Assembly: GCF_013456555.2 (NCBI RefSeq)
Contig: NZ_CP084882.1
Location: 434,001-498,000 of the forward strand
Direction: 5' to 3'
DNA length: 64,000 bases
From: Natrinema zhouii
GTDB taxonomy: Archaea > Halobacteriota > Halobacteria > Halobacteriales > Natrialbaceae
Shown: positions 8,744 through 17,775 of the stretch, piece after piece
Numbering within the stretch: the stretch's first letter is position 1
Layout of the letters: every line of letters begins with the position of its first letter
Notes under the pieces: model-generated
Database searches by the model: none
What the model saw: only the letters and a program-made list of their open reading frames with translations
What the model was told of the DNA's origin: nothing
Made by a program: the position numbers and the translations under genes

Positions 8744-8944
8744 GAGTTCGGATCGTTTCTTGACAAGGAATTACAGTGGGACAAAAACGGCACCTTCGAC
8801 AGTTCACATGTGTCGAGCGTCCGATCCGCGTGGACAGCGCGTGAGCGCGGGACGTGGTGGCTCGATGATTCGTTCGATTACCGACTCAGAAAGATCCAAA
8901 TCTTTCTCGACTGGCGCGACGATGGCGACGACCTAATCGAATAG
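8744..8944 (+). pseudogene. Coding-like fragment without a start
   Basis: A frame running into the stop at 8944 encodes an acidic, Trp-rich tail (GTWWLDDSFDYRLRKIQIFL, then DWRDDG). There is no start codon and it abuts the broken CopA end, so I regard it as the C-terminus of a lost gene. Family not recognised. Confidence 0.3.
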
Positions 8945-9091
8945 TAACCAATTTGGGAGAAAAACCTTACAATTAGACACGCGCACCCATCGCCCGATGT
9001 ACGACGCAATCCACCGACATCGACTAACCGCAGATTCTAACGCACATGTCCGCATCAAACGATCAACCCGACGAGCGATAGCGGGTTCTTC

Positions 9092-9942
9092 TCAGCCTCC
9101 GCCGCGGACGACGTGACCGTACTTCAACAGTCCGACAAACACGCCGCCGCCGATCGCGTTCCCAAGCGTAGAGAGGGTGAGAAACGCGATGTAATCCGCG
9201 AGCGTGACCGTCGGTGAGAGAAATAGACCGAACAGTACCTCCACATTCCCCGCAATGGAGTAGGGGAGGTGGAGGATGCCGATCGACGCGGTGACGAGCC
9301 ACACGAATAGGACACGGCCTGCCATTCCCTGTGCGGCCGTCACCAGCCAGGCCACCAGCCCCATCAGCCAGCCCGCAAAGATACCAGCGACGAACAGCCA
9401 TTCGAGATCATGGTTGACGAGCTTGTGCGCGATCGATACGAATGCTTCCGGTGATGCGACACCGAAATTCGGCATCAATGTAACGACGAGCAGCGTGAAT
9501 AGCGTATCCCCGACGACGTTGCTGATGTAGATTACTCCCCAAAGACGAGCCAGTCCACGGGCCGTCGCTCGACCAGCGAGCACCGGCATCACCGCGATAG
9601 TCGTATGTTCAGTGAACAGTTCCGATCGTCCGAGGATGACGAAGATGAAGCCAATGGAGTACGCGCTCGCCAGTAGTAACTCCGTTCCGAGATCACCGTA
9701 CCCTCCCTGTGAGAGCGTCAACATCACCGCCATTAACAATGGTCCGAACCCAATGTCGAGACCGGCCGAGAATCCTGACAGTGCGAGCCCCGTTGTTTCG
9801 CGGCGTATCTCGTGTTCTCCGCTCTGATAAGCGATTTAAGAATCTCCGGCGTCGGGGTCTGTTCGGTGACGATTGATCCGTCAGCGGACGAGTCCTCGTC
9901 CGGCCCTGGTTCACTCTCGCTCACGGACGTTCCCCCGACCAT
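9092..9942 (-). pseudogene. FNT-family formate/nitrite transporter, frameshifted
   Basis: The main frame (9092-9739) carries the six-helix formate/nitrite channel fold: GTELLLASAYSIGFIFVILG, SELFTEHTTIAVMPVLAG and the GNVEVLFGLF region. The family's start, read as TTGLALSGFSAGLDIGFGPL, is present upstream in the same frame, but the acidic N-terminus (TEQTPTPEILKSLIRAEN) is in another frame. A one-base shift near 9810-9820 joins them. FNT channels move formate, nitrite or hydrosulfide across the cytoplasmic membrane. It is a recent pseudogene or carries a sequencing error. Confidence 0.8.
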
Positions 9943-10451
9943 GCATCGTTCTCACTCGATCGTCCCAGGCGAAGGTCATGTGTAAATACTGATTACTCAT
10001 CCGGGAGATTCTGTTGCCTTCACATTCACCCCTTCTTTCGACTCGTTGACCTGACCGCGAGATCGCGCTGGAGAGATATGAATTGTCTAGTGATGGGGTC
10101 TGGAGACGAACCGCAAAACCCCGAACGATCGGTATTTGTGCCGATGAGAGTAATCGTATTGCGTCGCCTAATCGGCCACAAACGGACTCCGAGTTCAGCG
10201 ACAAACGAGTAGCGCACTAATCCCCCACAATGTAAGAACACGACGACATCCCGTCGAACTGCGGCTACATCGAGATGGGTGAAAAACGAGCTGAGGATGA
10301 CGATAAATAGAGGCTCAATCCATTGGACGTCGGGTCCCCCCGCCTCCAACCGTCCCACCACCGATTCTGCCTCCAGTTCCACCCTACTACCCCTGCCCGG
10401 GATCTTGAGTACAGTTTGACAATCAACCACACTCCATTCAACACAACTCTA

Positions 10452-11042
10452 ATGAGAGACTTCATTCACAGAGTCGCAACGCTGTTCGCCAGCCTGTCGG
10501 TCGTTATGGCCGGCGGTATGGCAGCGTTCGCGGGCTCGGCAGCGGCAGACGTTACAAGCACTGGCGACCTTGCAGGCGACAGGACGGACACCGTCACCAG
10601 CTTCAACGCGAGCGCAGACGAGGACCGAACGATCACCTACGAGACGACGGCGACGACGGACTCGAACGACAACTTCGAAGAGCTGTCGATCGAACTAACC
10701 TACGACGGAAACACCTACGCCGAGTATGGTATCGACGACGCCGAGATCGAATCGGCGGGCACGACCGACGACGTACTCGAGGTCGTCAGGATCAAGGGCG
10801 TTGGACATACGAGACAGTCGAGACTCGAGAGGCGTAATTCCATCGGCGAAAGGGGAAAACGCGAATACCGAGGTTCTCTGATGTCCCTTTTTGGCCGGCC
10901 GCCACAACCGACCGTGTGGGACATCTCTGTCGCGTGGGATAGTGGCCCGGGCCGATATCAGCGGGTGAGAAACTACATATACTCCGAGAACGGCTGCGAA
11001 TTGGCAAGTTCGAACAGCGGCACAACGTCGGTCGTCGCGTAA
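10452..11042 (+). CDS. Exported hypothetical protein, probably 3'-rearranged
   Basis: The ATG at 10452 begins a clear signal peptide: a short charged start, a hydrophobic core (LFASLSVVMAGGMAAFAG) and an AXA-like cleavage region, then an acidic Thr/Asp-rich mature part typical of secreted haloarchaeal proteins. Coding character fades after about 10790 (residue 113); the Arg-rich remainder looks like out-of-frame DNA and overlaps the convergent gene at 10973. I therefore trust only the first 110 or so residues. Confidence 0.5.
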   Translation: MRDFIHRVATLFASLSVVMAGGMAAFAGSAAADVTSTGDLAGDRTDTVTSFNASADEDRTITYETTATTDSNDNFEELSIELTYDGNTYAEYGIDDAEIESAGTTDDVLEVVRIKGVGHTRQSRLERRNSIGERGKREYRGSLMSLFGRPPQPTVWDISVAWDSGPGRYQRVRNYIYSENGCELASSNSGTTSVVA

Positions 11043-11248
11043 TGTTCGAGCATTCGATTCATCTCTCGAAACGTCTTCGTCTCCGTCGCACCGGCCTTGA
11101 GTATGTTGTTCAGATGTGCGTCACCATAATCGCAGCGGTCGACGTAGATATCGTTCGGATCCTTTCGACAGTACTCGGCGAGCGCTTTCACGCCACCGTC
11201 GAGTCGTGTCTGCATGATATCGATCATATACAGATACAAGATACACAC
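10973..11248 (-). CDS. Small conserved-looking hypothetical protein
   Basis: Up to 91 residues. The central part (DGGVKALAEYCRKDPNDIYV, then CDYGDAHLNNILKAGATETK) is well-behaved coding sequence. The start is uncertain: ATG at 11248, 11227 or 11215, the last being most natural because the first residues are hydrophobic and lie in AT-rich DNA. Function unknown. Confidence 0.5.
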   Translation of the reverse strand: MCILYLYMIDIMQTRLDGGVKALAEYCRKDPNDIYVDRCDYGDAHLNNILKAGATETKTFREMNRMLEHYATTDVVPLFELANSQPFSEYM

Positions 11249-11328
11249 AATTTATCCACATAATCAGTTCAGATACAGTGTTCGGTGTTGTGACCCGGAT
11301 CCGTGATTTGGCTTTCAGAAAGCAGCCG

Positions 11329-11424
11329 TCACCGTGACAGTCGGCCTCGAAGGGGGCAACAGAGCAACCTCAGAGCAACCTCCGACCGACAGACATGACG
11401 GCCAGCCTTGGCTTTCGGCTAGCG
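11329..11424 (-). repeat. Inverted-repeat copy 2 (partner at 7440-7531)
   Basis: On the minus strand it matches the copy at 7440: GCGCTAGCCGAAAGCC, CTGGCC, GGAGGTTG, GAGGCCGA and CGTCACGGT-like blocks in the same order. The DNA to 11650 holds a GTCGCG/CGCGAC hairpin near 11511-11534 but no gene I can support. Confidence 0.65.
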
Positions 11425-11650
11425 CTTGATAGCTATTGTAGTGACAGGCTAGCGACGGTCCAATCCCTGTAGGCACCGAATTCAACAGGATAGCGGTCCT
11501 TGGTCTGTATGTCGCGTTCCAACCGCGCGACACAATCCGACCCCATACCCCGCGAGCGGGCGTTTTTCCTGACTCGTGCCGCTCGCGGTGTTTTCGAGAC
11601 ACACCGGATTTCGAGTGTAACACCCCTCGTTCCGAGTGAAAATCAGTCAG

Positions 11651-11878
11651 TTAGTCGTCGGTCTGAAAGAGTCGGTCGTCGAACGTCCCGTTTGGTGGGT
11701 GGCGTGCCTGGACCGGCTGGTCGGCGTCGATCGCTGCGTTGAGCGGCGTGAGACAGTAGGGGTGGCGAAGTACCGACCAGTCCTCGCGGTCGAATACGAC
11801 CTCGATATCGTCTGGGTGGGCTTGGCACTCTGGACAGTAGAGATTCGTGTACTTGCCGTCGGGGATTTGGCTACTCAT
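11651..11878 (-). CDS. Small CxxC protein, coupled pair
   Basis: 75 residues starting MSSQIPDGKYTNLYCPECQA. The ATG at 11878 overlaps the stop of the upstream frame (ATGA), which implies coupled translation. One CPEC pair is visible and a second Cys (HPYCL) may complete a metal site. The Asp/Glu-rich middle (HPDDIEVVFDREDW) is typical of haloarchaeal proteins. No function known. Confidence 0.55.
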   Translation of the reverse strand: MSSQIPDGKYTNLYCPECQAHPDDIEVVFDREDWSVLRHPYCLTPLNAAIDADQPVQARHPPNGTFDDRLFQTDD

Positions 11879-12105
11879 CGGTCGGTCACCTCGAGCGTGC
11901 AACTCCGATCGTCTCCCATATGGATCCATTCGCGGTCGTCACCAAAACCTTTCACAAGCGTCGGTTGCTTGCCACAGACAAGGCACTCGGTCGTGACGTG
12001 CTCACCGCGAGTGAATACGTCCGTTCCGTGTTTCGTCGTGAATAAAATCTGTACTCGAACTTTCAGAGTAGTATCAGAGCCTTCTCTACTTTCACTGTGG
12101 TTGGA
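11875..12105 (-). CDS. Small CxxC protein, 5' end unclear
   Basis: A 76-codon open frame ending in the TGA that overlaps the next start. It encodes TKHGTDVFTRGEHVTTECLV, then CGKQPTLVKGFGDDREWIHM: one CxxC, and a segment recurring as a fragment at about 6830-6900. No ATG or GTG start is in frame after the upstream stop at 12106-12108, so the gene is 5'-truncated or uses an unusual start. Confidence 0.45.
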   Translation of the reverse strand, partial: SNHSESREGSDTTLKVRVQILFTTKHGTDVFTRGEHVTTECLVCGKQPTLVKGFGDDREWIHMGDDRSCTLEVTDR

Positions 12106-12255
12106 TCACCTATATGGGAAAGCCACTCTAAGGAATGCACTGGAGAACGTGAACAAAATGGGGGTCACGTTTTCCATACGCCCTGTCACCAAAACACGTT
12201 CTCTAATACCCCATAAGAATTTGCTGGAATACACACCAGAACAAGGCTAATTTCT

Positions 12256-12396
12256 ATGTTTAACTGGAAATGCATCTTCGGACAAAGCCAACACCAAACT
12301 TTGTTTGAATGCCGCCGCTGCGGGAAAACAGTGGAGTCTGATGCTGAGGTCTGCCCAGAGTGTGGTGCAGATGATATTGTCCGCTATGAATTTTGA
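12256..12396 (+). CDS. 46-aa double-CxxC zinc-ribbon protein
   Basis: An ATG-to-TGA frame with CRRCGK and CPECGA knuckles about fifteen residues apart, the layout of a small zinc ribbon. Such mini-proteins are abundant in haloarchaea and often regulatory. It is isolated, with AT-rich DNA upstream. Confidence 0.65.
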   Translation: MFNWKCIFGQSQHQTLFECRRCGKTVESDAEVCPECGADDIVRYEF

Positions 12397-12614
12397 TGCA
12401 TCTGTTTCACGTTTAGATAGAGGTATATTCGTGGAGGGTTGGTCCGCCTAATTGTAGACACAGGCCGTCCCCCTTGAATCAGGTAGTTAGCAGTAAGGTT
12501 GCCACCCCATGACGTGATTTGGACGATGTGTATCGCCCTCGACTGGATTTTGGCCCAACACCCGCCGCCGTTTCCAGCGATGATCCGTGTCTCCCGTTTC
12601 CTGGGCTATGATAT

Positions 12615-12660
12615 TTGAGATTGACATCCTCCCGCGCCTGAAGACGCGGGAATCCCACGG
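12615..12660 (-). mobile_element. IS200/IS605 (IS1341-type) right-end remnant
   Basis: TTGACATCCTCCCGCG, the loop CCTGAAGA and CGCGGGAATCC form the subterminal hairpin typical of the tnpB-side end of haloarchaeal IS1341/IS605 elements (also the end of the guide-like RNA of TnpB). Read on the minus strand, the element should extend to the right, where instead a CinA-like gene begins abruptly. Only the end survives and no transposase is present. Confidence 0.7.
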
Positions 12661-12685
12661 CACTGTACCGCTGAATTGGGATATC

Positions 12686-13231
12686 GGTGACGTTGTGAAC
12701 ACGAACGCGAATTGCCTAGCGATACAGCTTATCGATCGCAGTGTCTCGGTTACGCGAGTCGTCACTCTACCGGACGGTCGTGAAATTATCGCCAACCATG
12801 TCAGTGCATACAGCAAGACGTTCGACGGCGTTATCGTTACCGGTGAGATCGGTGGTACCCCCGACGACGTGACGATAGAGGCAGTTGCAGACGCGTTCGA
12901 CCACGAACTGATCATTTCGGAACTGGTCCGATCACCGGTCGAACAGCGAGTGGCCGAAATCGAAGCACGACTTCCAGATCAGGAGTTCAACGTGGACACT
13001 GAGGCTGAGGCCGCACTCCCGGAACGGAGCCGTCCGTTATTGAACGACGCGGGCCTCTCACCGGGCTGTATTCTCGAGAACGGCTATGTCCTGCCGGGGA
13101 TTCCCGATGAACTGAAAGCTATGTTCGCGGCCGTAGCTGACGAGTTTACTGGAGAACTCCGTTCCACTCACCTCTATACCGTCGAACCAGAGGCAAACAT
13201 CGTTCGGGCGCTCGAGGAGGCAATGGAGTGA
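12686..13231 (+). pseudogene. CinA/MoaB-like molybdopterin-binding-fold protein, N-terminus lost
   Basis: From about 12686 the frame reads GDVVNTNANCLAIQLIDRSV, then DGVIVTGEIGGTPDDVT, the conserved core of the CinA/MoaB fold family, and continues to a normal C-terminus. The family's first strand (AIVTVGDEVL-like) is replaced by codons derived from the IS end, and the usual GNW following DTNA is NCL. CinA-family enzymes act on pyridine nucleotides or related substrates. The IS junction has removed the true start, so probably inactive. Confidence 0.75.
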
Positions 13232-13467
13232 TTCGAGGTCACGGTCGGTTGCTATCCCGATCGTGAAGCGAAGCACAATCGACTGAAGATTACGGCAACG
13301 GACGCCGCCAGTGACTGGCTGTTGTACACCACCGACGCGAGCAAAACACCCGTCTCGCGCGACTCTAGCAGCGACAACACACCCGACTCGGTATAAACGG
13401 ATAGAAATCGTTCTACCGCCTGAAATCTGCTGTATACATCCTCTGAATGTCGATGAACGTCCATACA

Positions 13468-13476
13468 TTTTATATA
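13468..13476 (+). promoter_or_regulatory. TATA box of the integrase operon
   Basis: TTTTATATA is centred about 30 bp upstream of the ATG at 13502, the spacing expected for a leaderless haloarchaeal transcript. It would drive the coupled pair at 13502 and 14089. Confidence 0.55.
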
Positions 13477-13501
13477 ATTGGCAAACGTACCATTATATGG
13501 T

Positions 13502-14092
13502 ATGTCAAATAACCGAAAGACACATAGAGAAAACAATGGGCAGCAAGATCTTAATCAAGATAATGAAAAGCAACAGGTCAACTTTAGAGTTAATGATGCA
13601 AAGAAGATAGGATGGGAGTCGTTTGTCGAGAAAAGCGATTATGCAACCCTCTCGCACTTCCTCAGAACGGCAGCCGAAAAAGAGATAGCTCAAGCAGAGG
13701 CCAATGATGGCGAACCCCAATCTCCGTATCAACAAGACGATTCATCAGAGGAGATTCTCGAGAAGCTGAGTGGGATTACCACCAAACTCAGTTCGATGGA
13801 TCGGCGGCTTTCAGCTATCGAAGCTAACCGCTATGGTGATGATGACCTTGACGAGTTGGTTACTCGCGTCTATCAGCAACTACCTACCTCGATCCACGAT
13901 ATCCACAAAGCAGAGGCGAAGAAGCTGGAGGGGAAGCCTGGAAATACTGGTTCGGTTGAAGATCTGGCTCAACATCTGGACGCAGACGAATCCGCTGTCG
14001 AGATGGCTGTCCAACGATTGCGGAATACGACTCACTCAATCTGTCAAACAGAGAGTGAGGACGAGATCGTTCACTACTACAAACGAGAGTGA
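13502..14092 (+). CDS. RHH/winged-helix partner of integrase
   Basis: 196 residues from ATG 13502, chosen for its position relative to the TATA box. The N-terminal third (QQVNFRVNDAKKIGWESFVE, then LSHFLRTAAEKEIA) resembles a ribbon-helix-helix DNA-binding module; a coiled region (LEKLSGITTKLSSMDRRLSA) follows; the end (SVEDLAQHLDADESAVEMAV) looks like a winged helix. Its stop overlaps the GTG of the integrase, so the two are co-translated. It probably controls or assists recombination. Confidence 0.65.
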   Translation: MSNNRKTHRENNGQQDLNQDNEKQQVNFRVNDAKKIGWESFVEKSDYATLSHFLRTAAEKEIAQAEANDGEPQSPYQQDDSSEEILEKLSGITTKLSSMDRRLSAIEANRYGDDDLDELVTRVYQQLPTSIHDIHKAEAKKLEGKPGNTGSVEDLAQHLDADESAVEMAVQRLRNTTHSICQTESEDEIVHYYKRE

Positions 14093-15378
14093 GCACAATG
14101 ATAGCTTCTGAAGACACCTTCATCGAAGAGTGCAAAGAGCGCCGATTAGCAGCGTCTACGATTGAGTCCCATACGACGGCCCTCACCCTCTATTCTCAGT
14201 GGCTCGATACCACTGAACTGGAAGCTGAAACGGTCACAGGGACTAATCTGAGAGAGTTCGTTGTGTGGCTCAAGCACAACTGGGAACAGCCCTACAACGA
14301 GATCAGGAATACCGTGTTCTGGAGTCTCACAAGATACTACGGCTATCTGGCGGAGGAAGGGAGGGTCACTACCAACCCATGCGAGAACGTCGATGTCGTA
14401 GAGTGTCTCGTTCTTGATGAGGCAACGAAATTCCTCAGGCGAGTGCGAGCAACAAAAGCAAAGACGACGATTCAAACGAGAGAATATGGACTCATCCTCT
14501 TCTCAGAGTGGCTTGAACGGGATCCCCAGAGCGAATTGGTTGAGGTGGAACCGCTCGATCTCGAGGATTACGCGATCTACCTCACTGGCAAAGGCTACTC
14601 GAATGGAACGGTCATAGATAGGTACTCGACAGTCTCGACCTTGCTGACCTTTCTTCATGAAAAAGAGAAAAGCCTAGACGAAAATCCAGCAGACGATGTG
14701 AACCTGGACAAAGCAGACATCGTCGATTACAAACAACCCTCTCGGAAGAGCGAGGAGTTGAAAGAGGAGATTTTCTACATCACATCGGAGCAAAAAGACC
14801 TGCTCTTGGAAAACGTACCTAGCCCGACAATCAGAAATGAACTGATGATAGAATTGATGTGGCAGACAGGGATGCGCAGACAAGAGGTCGTGGATCTCAG
14901 GATAAGCGATTTGAATAGAGACGAGGGCTACATCGACGTAAGAGGTAAAAACGGGAAGAACCGGACTGTCTTCTATCAATCAGATCTCAGTGATCGGTTG
15001 AATATCTGGCTTGATGGCGGCCTCCGAAATAGCTCGATGTACGCCGAAGAGTCACCCTATATATTCCTGACTGAGCAAAGTGAACAACTCCACCCTCAGC
15101 AGATCAATCGTACCGTGCTCCAGGCTGCGGAAGCAGCTGGAATTCAGGAGACGATGTATATAGACGCAAATGGAAATCCTCGGCATAAGATCACTCCTCA
15201 CGGCCTTCGACATGGCTTCGCTGTTCAATCACTCAAGAACGGAATGGACATTAAGAACTTAGCTGACATCATGGGTCATAATTCTCTCGACACGACGAAA
15301 GAATATCTCCGGTTCACGAAGGAAGACCTGAAACGGGCCTATCGAAAGTTCGGGCCTGGTGGCACCGCCGAGTCATAA
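14089..15378 (+). CDS. Tyrosine recombinase (integrase) with doubled core-binding region
   Basis: 429 residues from GTG 14089 (overlapping the upstream stop; ATG 14098 is possible). Two successive SAM-like core-binding segments are seen, near residues 10-100 and 110-205. The catalytic domain has R263 (GMRRQE), H371 and R374 (TPHGLRHG), H397 (MGHNS) and the nucleophile Y406 (KEYLRF): the full R-K-HxxR-H-Y set apart from a Lys I place near residue 290. It would integrate or excise the surrounding element. No att duplication was identified by eye. Confidence 0.93.
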   Translation: MSTMIASEDTFIEECKERRLAASTIESHTTALTLYSQWLDTTELEAETVTGTNLREFVVWLKHNWEQPYNEIRNTVFWSLTRYYGYLAEEGRVTTNPCENVDVVECLVLDEATKFLRRVRATKAKTTIQTREYGLILFSEWLERDPQSELVEVEPLDLEDYAIYLTGKGYSNGTVIDRYSTVSTLLTFLHEKEKSLDENPADDVNLDKADIVDYKQPSRKSEELKEEIFYITSEQKDLLLENVPSPTIRNELMIELMWQTGMRRQEVVDLRISDLNRDEGYIDVRGKNGKNRTVFYQSDLSDRLNIWLDGGLRNSSMYAEESPYIFLTEQSEQLHPQQINRTVLQAAEAAGIQETMYIDANGNPRHKITPHGLRHGFAVQSLKNGMDIKNLADIMGHNSLDTTKEYLRFTKEDLKRAYRKFGPGGTAES

Positions 15379-15657
15379 TTATGTGATCTTGCGCCGAGCA
15401 CCTACACAATAGAGAACCATCTGTGTCGGCACAGTCTGGAACTCATCTCAACTACTCTTAAAAAATTTGATTGTTTTGGTGTGGTTCTGAAAGTATTGAA
15501 TCGGCTATACAACGCGTAATTCAGCCGATTCTCGAGGTTACTACCTATGAAAGTCCAAAAGAATTGCTTAGCCGATAGTATAGCGACCCACACACGCAGT
15601 ATGTGGGCCAAGCCAGGAGAATTACTCGTATCGAGTCGTACAGACATGGGGGAATGA

Positions 15658-15879
15658 ATGATGAACGACATTACTTGTGGGTTGTGTGGCGAGCCGTGGG
15701 GGTTCTACTATCTCTGTAACGAGATGTCGATGGGAAAACGCGAGAAGTTATTACATGGAAAGGGCTGTCCGATCTGTTCGTGGGGTGAGAGCGACCGAGC
15801 AACCGGCGAATATCAGGTCAAACGAGTCAGATCAATCTCGAGAAATACCGATCTTGATCCAACGAGGTATTCGCTATGA
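15658..15879 (+). CDS. 73-aa zinc-binding small protein
   Basis: MMNDITCGLCGEPW, then a later GCPICSW: two CxxC pairs about thirty-five residues apart around a hydrophobic-aromatic stretch, a small zinc-finger protein. Its last codons overlap ATG 15876 (TATGAG), making it the first of three coupled genes. Function unknown; carriage behind the integrase suggests element cargo. Confidence 0.65.
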   Translation: MMNDITCGLCGEPWGFYYLCNEMSMGKREKLLHGKGCPICSWGESDRATGEYQVKRVRSISRNTDLDPTRYSL

Positions 15880-16418
15880 GCTGCCGCTGTCAACTCCGGT
15901 TCACTGAAGAAGAATCGGAATACGCTTCTCAGGTTTTCCGTCATTCCTATGGAAATCCTGAAAACGTCCTCTCGAATCTCGATCACCTCAAACGACTCTT
16001 GCAGGTAACAATGGCAAAGAGGACTGCAGCATATACGGCTGCTCAATTCGTCTTCGTAGACAAGCTTTGGTCGTTGGAACAGTCCTTCAGAGACAAGAGT
16101 GGGAGTTACAACGAATCGCCGAAATCGGTTGCTGAAGTCCTCAAGGTTGACTCTTGGAAGGAGTGTTCGCCAACTCCATCCTATCTTCTCGGCCACGGCG
16201 TAGAAGACCCAGCAAGCGGGATCCACGGAGATGAGGATTTCCTCTACGTGGTGGAGGTCTCAGACACGAAGTACTTAGATTGGCGAGTCAAGATAGCAGG
16301 ACGCGATGATTTCCCTCGGGATTCTCGAGAGGAGACAGAACGAGCATTTGAACTCGCAGACTGGCGGTTTGAGGGCACGCTTGAAGAGGGACTTGCGAAG
16401 GTAGAGGGGAAACGATGA
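15876..16418 (+). CDS. Hypothetical protein, second gene of coupled operon
   Basis: 180 residues with no recognised domain. The N-terminal half is helical (ESEYASQVFRHSYGNPENVL); the C-terminal half (DFLYVVEVSDTKYLDWRVKI) looks beta-rich and could be a small alpha/beta domain. It overlaps both neighbours by ATGA. The product at 16415 has a similar beta-then-helix end. Confidence 0.65.
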   Translation: MSCRCQLRFTEEESEYASQVFRHSYGNPENVLSNLDHLKRLLQVTMAKRTAAYTAAQFVFVDKLWSLEQSFRDKSGSYNESPKSVAEVLKVDSWKECSPTPSYLLGHGVEDPASGIHGDEDFLYVVEVSDTKYLDWRVKIAGRDDFPRDSREETERAFELADWRFEGTLEEGLAKVEGKR

Positions 16419-16699
16419 GAAAAGCAGAGCCACCAGATGATCTTCCTGAAGGATGGGAAGTTACCACATACAAATTCTCCGGGAACTTCAAGCTGATCGC
16501 TCGATTCGATCACGAAGAGTCGGGAGCGGAAGTGAGAGTGAATCCGTACAAGACTTACGAACAGCCGGGCTTTGCTAACGCTCACCGGGTGATTCTGATT
16601 GATCCATGTGAAGGGGTCAAAGAGATTGCTGTCGGGATGGATGTAGAGCGTGGGGAAGAAGCTGAACAAATTGCAAGAAAGGTGATGAACCAGTTCTAA
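16415..16699 (+). CDS. Small hypothetical protein, third gene of coupled operon
   Basis: 94 residues, overlapping the preceding stop. It begins with an acidic-proline run (PPDDLPEGWEVTTYKFSGNF), has a beta-rich middle and ends in a helix (GEEAEQIARKVMNQF). The pattern suggests a single alpha/beta domain. Together with the two upstream genes it forms one co-translated unit of unknown role. Confidence 0.65.
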   Translation: MRKAEPPDDLPEGWEVTTYKFSGNFKLIARFDHEESGAEVRVNPYKTYEQPGFANAHRVILIDPCEGVKEIAVGMDVERGEEAEQIARKVMNQF

Positions 16700-16836
16700 T
16701 AGAATAGAGGGTGGCCTAAGGTATACCTTCTGTTCCCTATCTTGCTTAGTAAGCGTCCTATAGCAACCGCGGAAGTCAGCCGAGATCAAGTTGAAGAAAA
16801 ACGGACTGCCATGTCCGGTGTAGAGTACGGTGTATT

Positions 16837-16995
16837 CTATCCCCGGCGTTGTGATTTTGCCTCCCGAATAATTGCGCCATCTCGAAGTTTATCGGGACAC
16901 TGTGGACAGACCCGTGGTTCATCAACGCCATCCGGAGTGAACACACGAGCATATTGTACAGTAACATGAGTGCCGCAATTTTGACATTCAGGCAT
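16837..16995 (-). CDS. DUF7563-like zinc-ribbon protein (52 aa)
   Basis: ATG-to-TAG frame reading MPECQNCGTHVTVQYARVFT, then a CPQC knuckle and a basic tail. The CxxC-x(n)-CxxC spacing and the QYARVFTP segment are what I recall of the haloarchaeal DUF7563 family. Stand-alone gene; function unknown. Confidence 0.75.
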   Translation of the reverse strand: MPECQNCGTHVTVQYARVFTPDGVDEPRVCPQCPDKLRDGAIIREAKSQRRG

Positions 16996-17047
16996 CTCCT
17001 TTCATCTCTGGTTCGGTAGCCTTTGGGATATATTGATCATTTCTACT

Positions 17048-17605
17048 TTACAGCAGACCTAAGTCTTGAAGCTTTGAGGCAATATTCTGAATAACGTCTT
17101 TTGCTTCATCGATTTCCGTGCCTCCAGTGATTATGATTTTCCCGCTCCCAAAGAGGAGAGCTACCGCATCTAAATCCTCGCCACGGTAAACCAATCCAGG
17201 GAATTGCTCTGGCTCATACTCAATATGTTCTAACCCAAGCCCGATAGCAGCCCCGTTCAAGTTCAATGTACCCCCTAGATCTCCGCTAGTCACAATATTC
17301 TGAACGATGATCTCGGGATCATCTGATATCTCGATCCCTAGCTCTTGGAGTTGTTCGAAGGTTATGGAAATAGCGGAGTTCACATCATCGACTGAGGATG
17401 CTCCGGTACAGACCAATTTTCCAGAGCGGAAAATCAGAGATGCGGCTTTTGGGTTCTGTGTTCTGTAGACTAAGCCGGGGAATTGCTCTGGATTATAGTC
17501 TACTCCGTTAAGATCGTTTGATAATGCTTCTAAGTTGAGTTCTTGGTCAATACTAGTAGAAGCAACCACATTCTCTGTAGAGAGGGTATCTATCAGATCT
17601 GTCAT
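17048..17605 (-). CDS. tbp: TATA-box-binding protein (TBP)
   Basis: 185 residues made of the two imperfect TBP repeats. Each carries the DNA-binding signature: FPGLVYRTQNPKAASLIFRS in repeat 1 and FPGLVYRGEDLDAVALLFGS in repeat 2, ending with GKIIITGG. A complete paralogue of the general factor that nucleates transcription with TFB. It is divergent from the PadR gene at 17776. A second, broken TBP lies at 28575. Confidence 0.96.
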   Translation of the reverse strand: MTDLIDTLSTENVVASTSIDQELNLEALSNDLNGVDYNPEQFPGLVYRTQNPKAASLIFRSGKLVCTGASSVDDVNSAISITFEQLQELGIEISDDPEIIVQNIVTSGDLGGTLNLNGAAIGLGLEHIEYEPEQFPGLVYRGEDLDAVALLFGSGKIIITGGTEIDEAKDVIQNIASKLQDLGLL

Positions 17606-17775
17606 CGGTAGATAGACTAGAGGTTGTAGATGGGTTATAAATTCCGGAGGCGGCTACGCAACTACCGTAGAAATCGTAGAAGCAGCTTGTAGGGCGTGTA
17701 GAGAGAGGCTTATAGGATGTATGTGGCGAGTTACGATTAGCTGCTTGACCGATGAGAGTATTTGAGTACCTGCCA

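Noticed and set aside
9911..10430. Minus-strand frames between the FNT gene and the exported-protein gene
   Set aside because: No family features, Arg-rich composition and no plausible start. Treated as non-coding.
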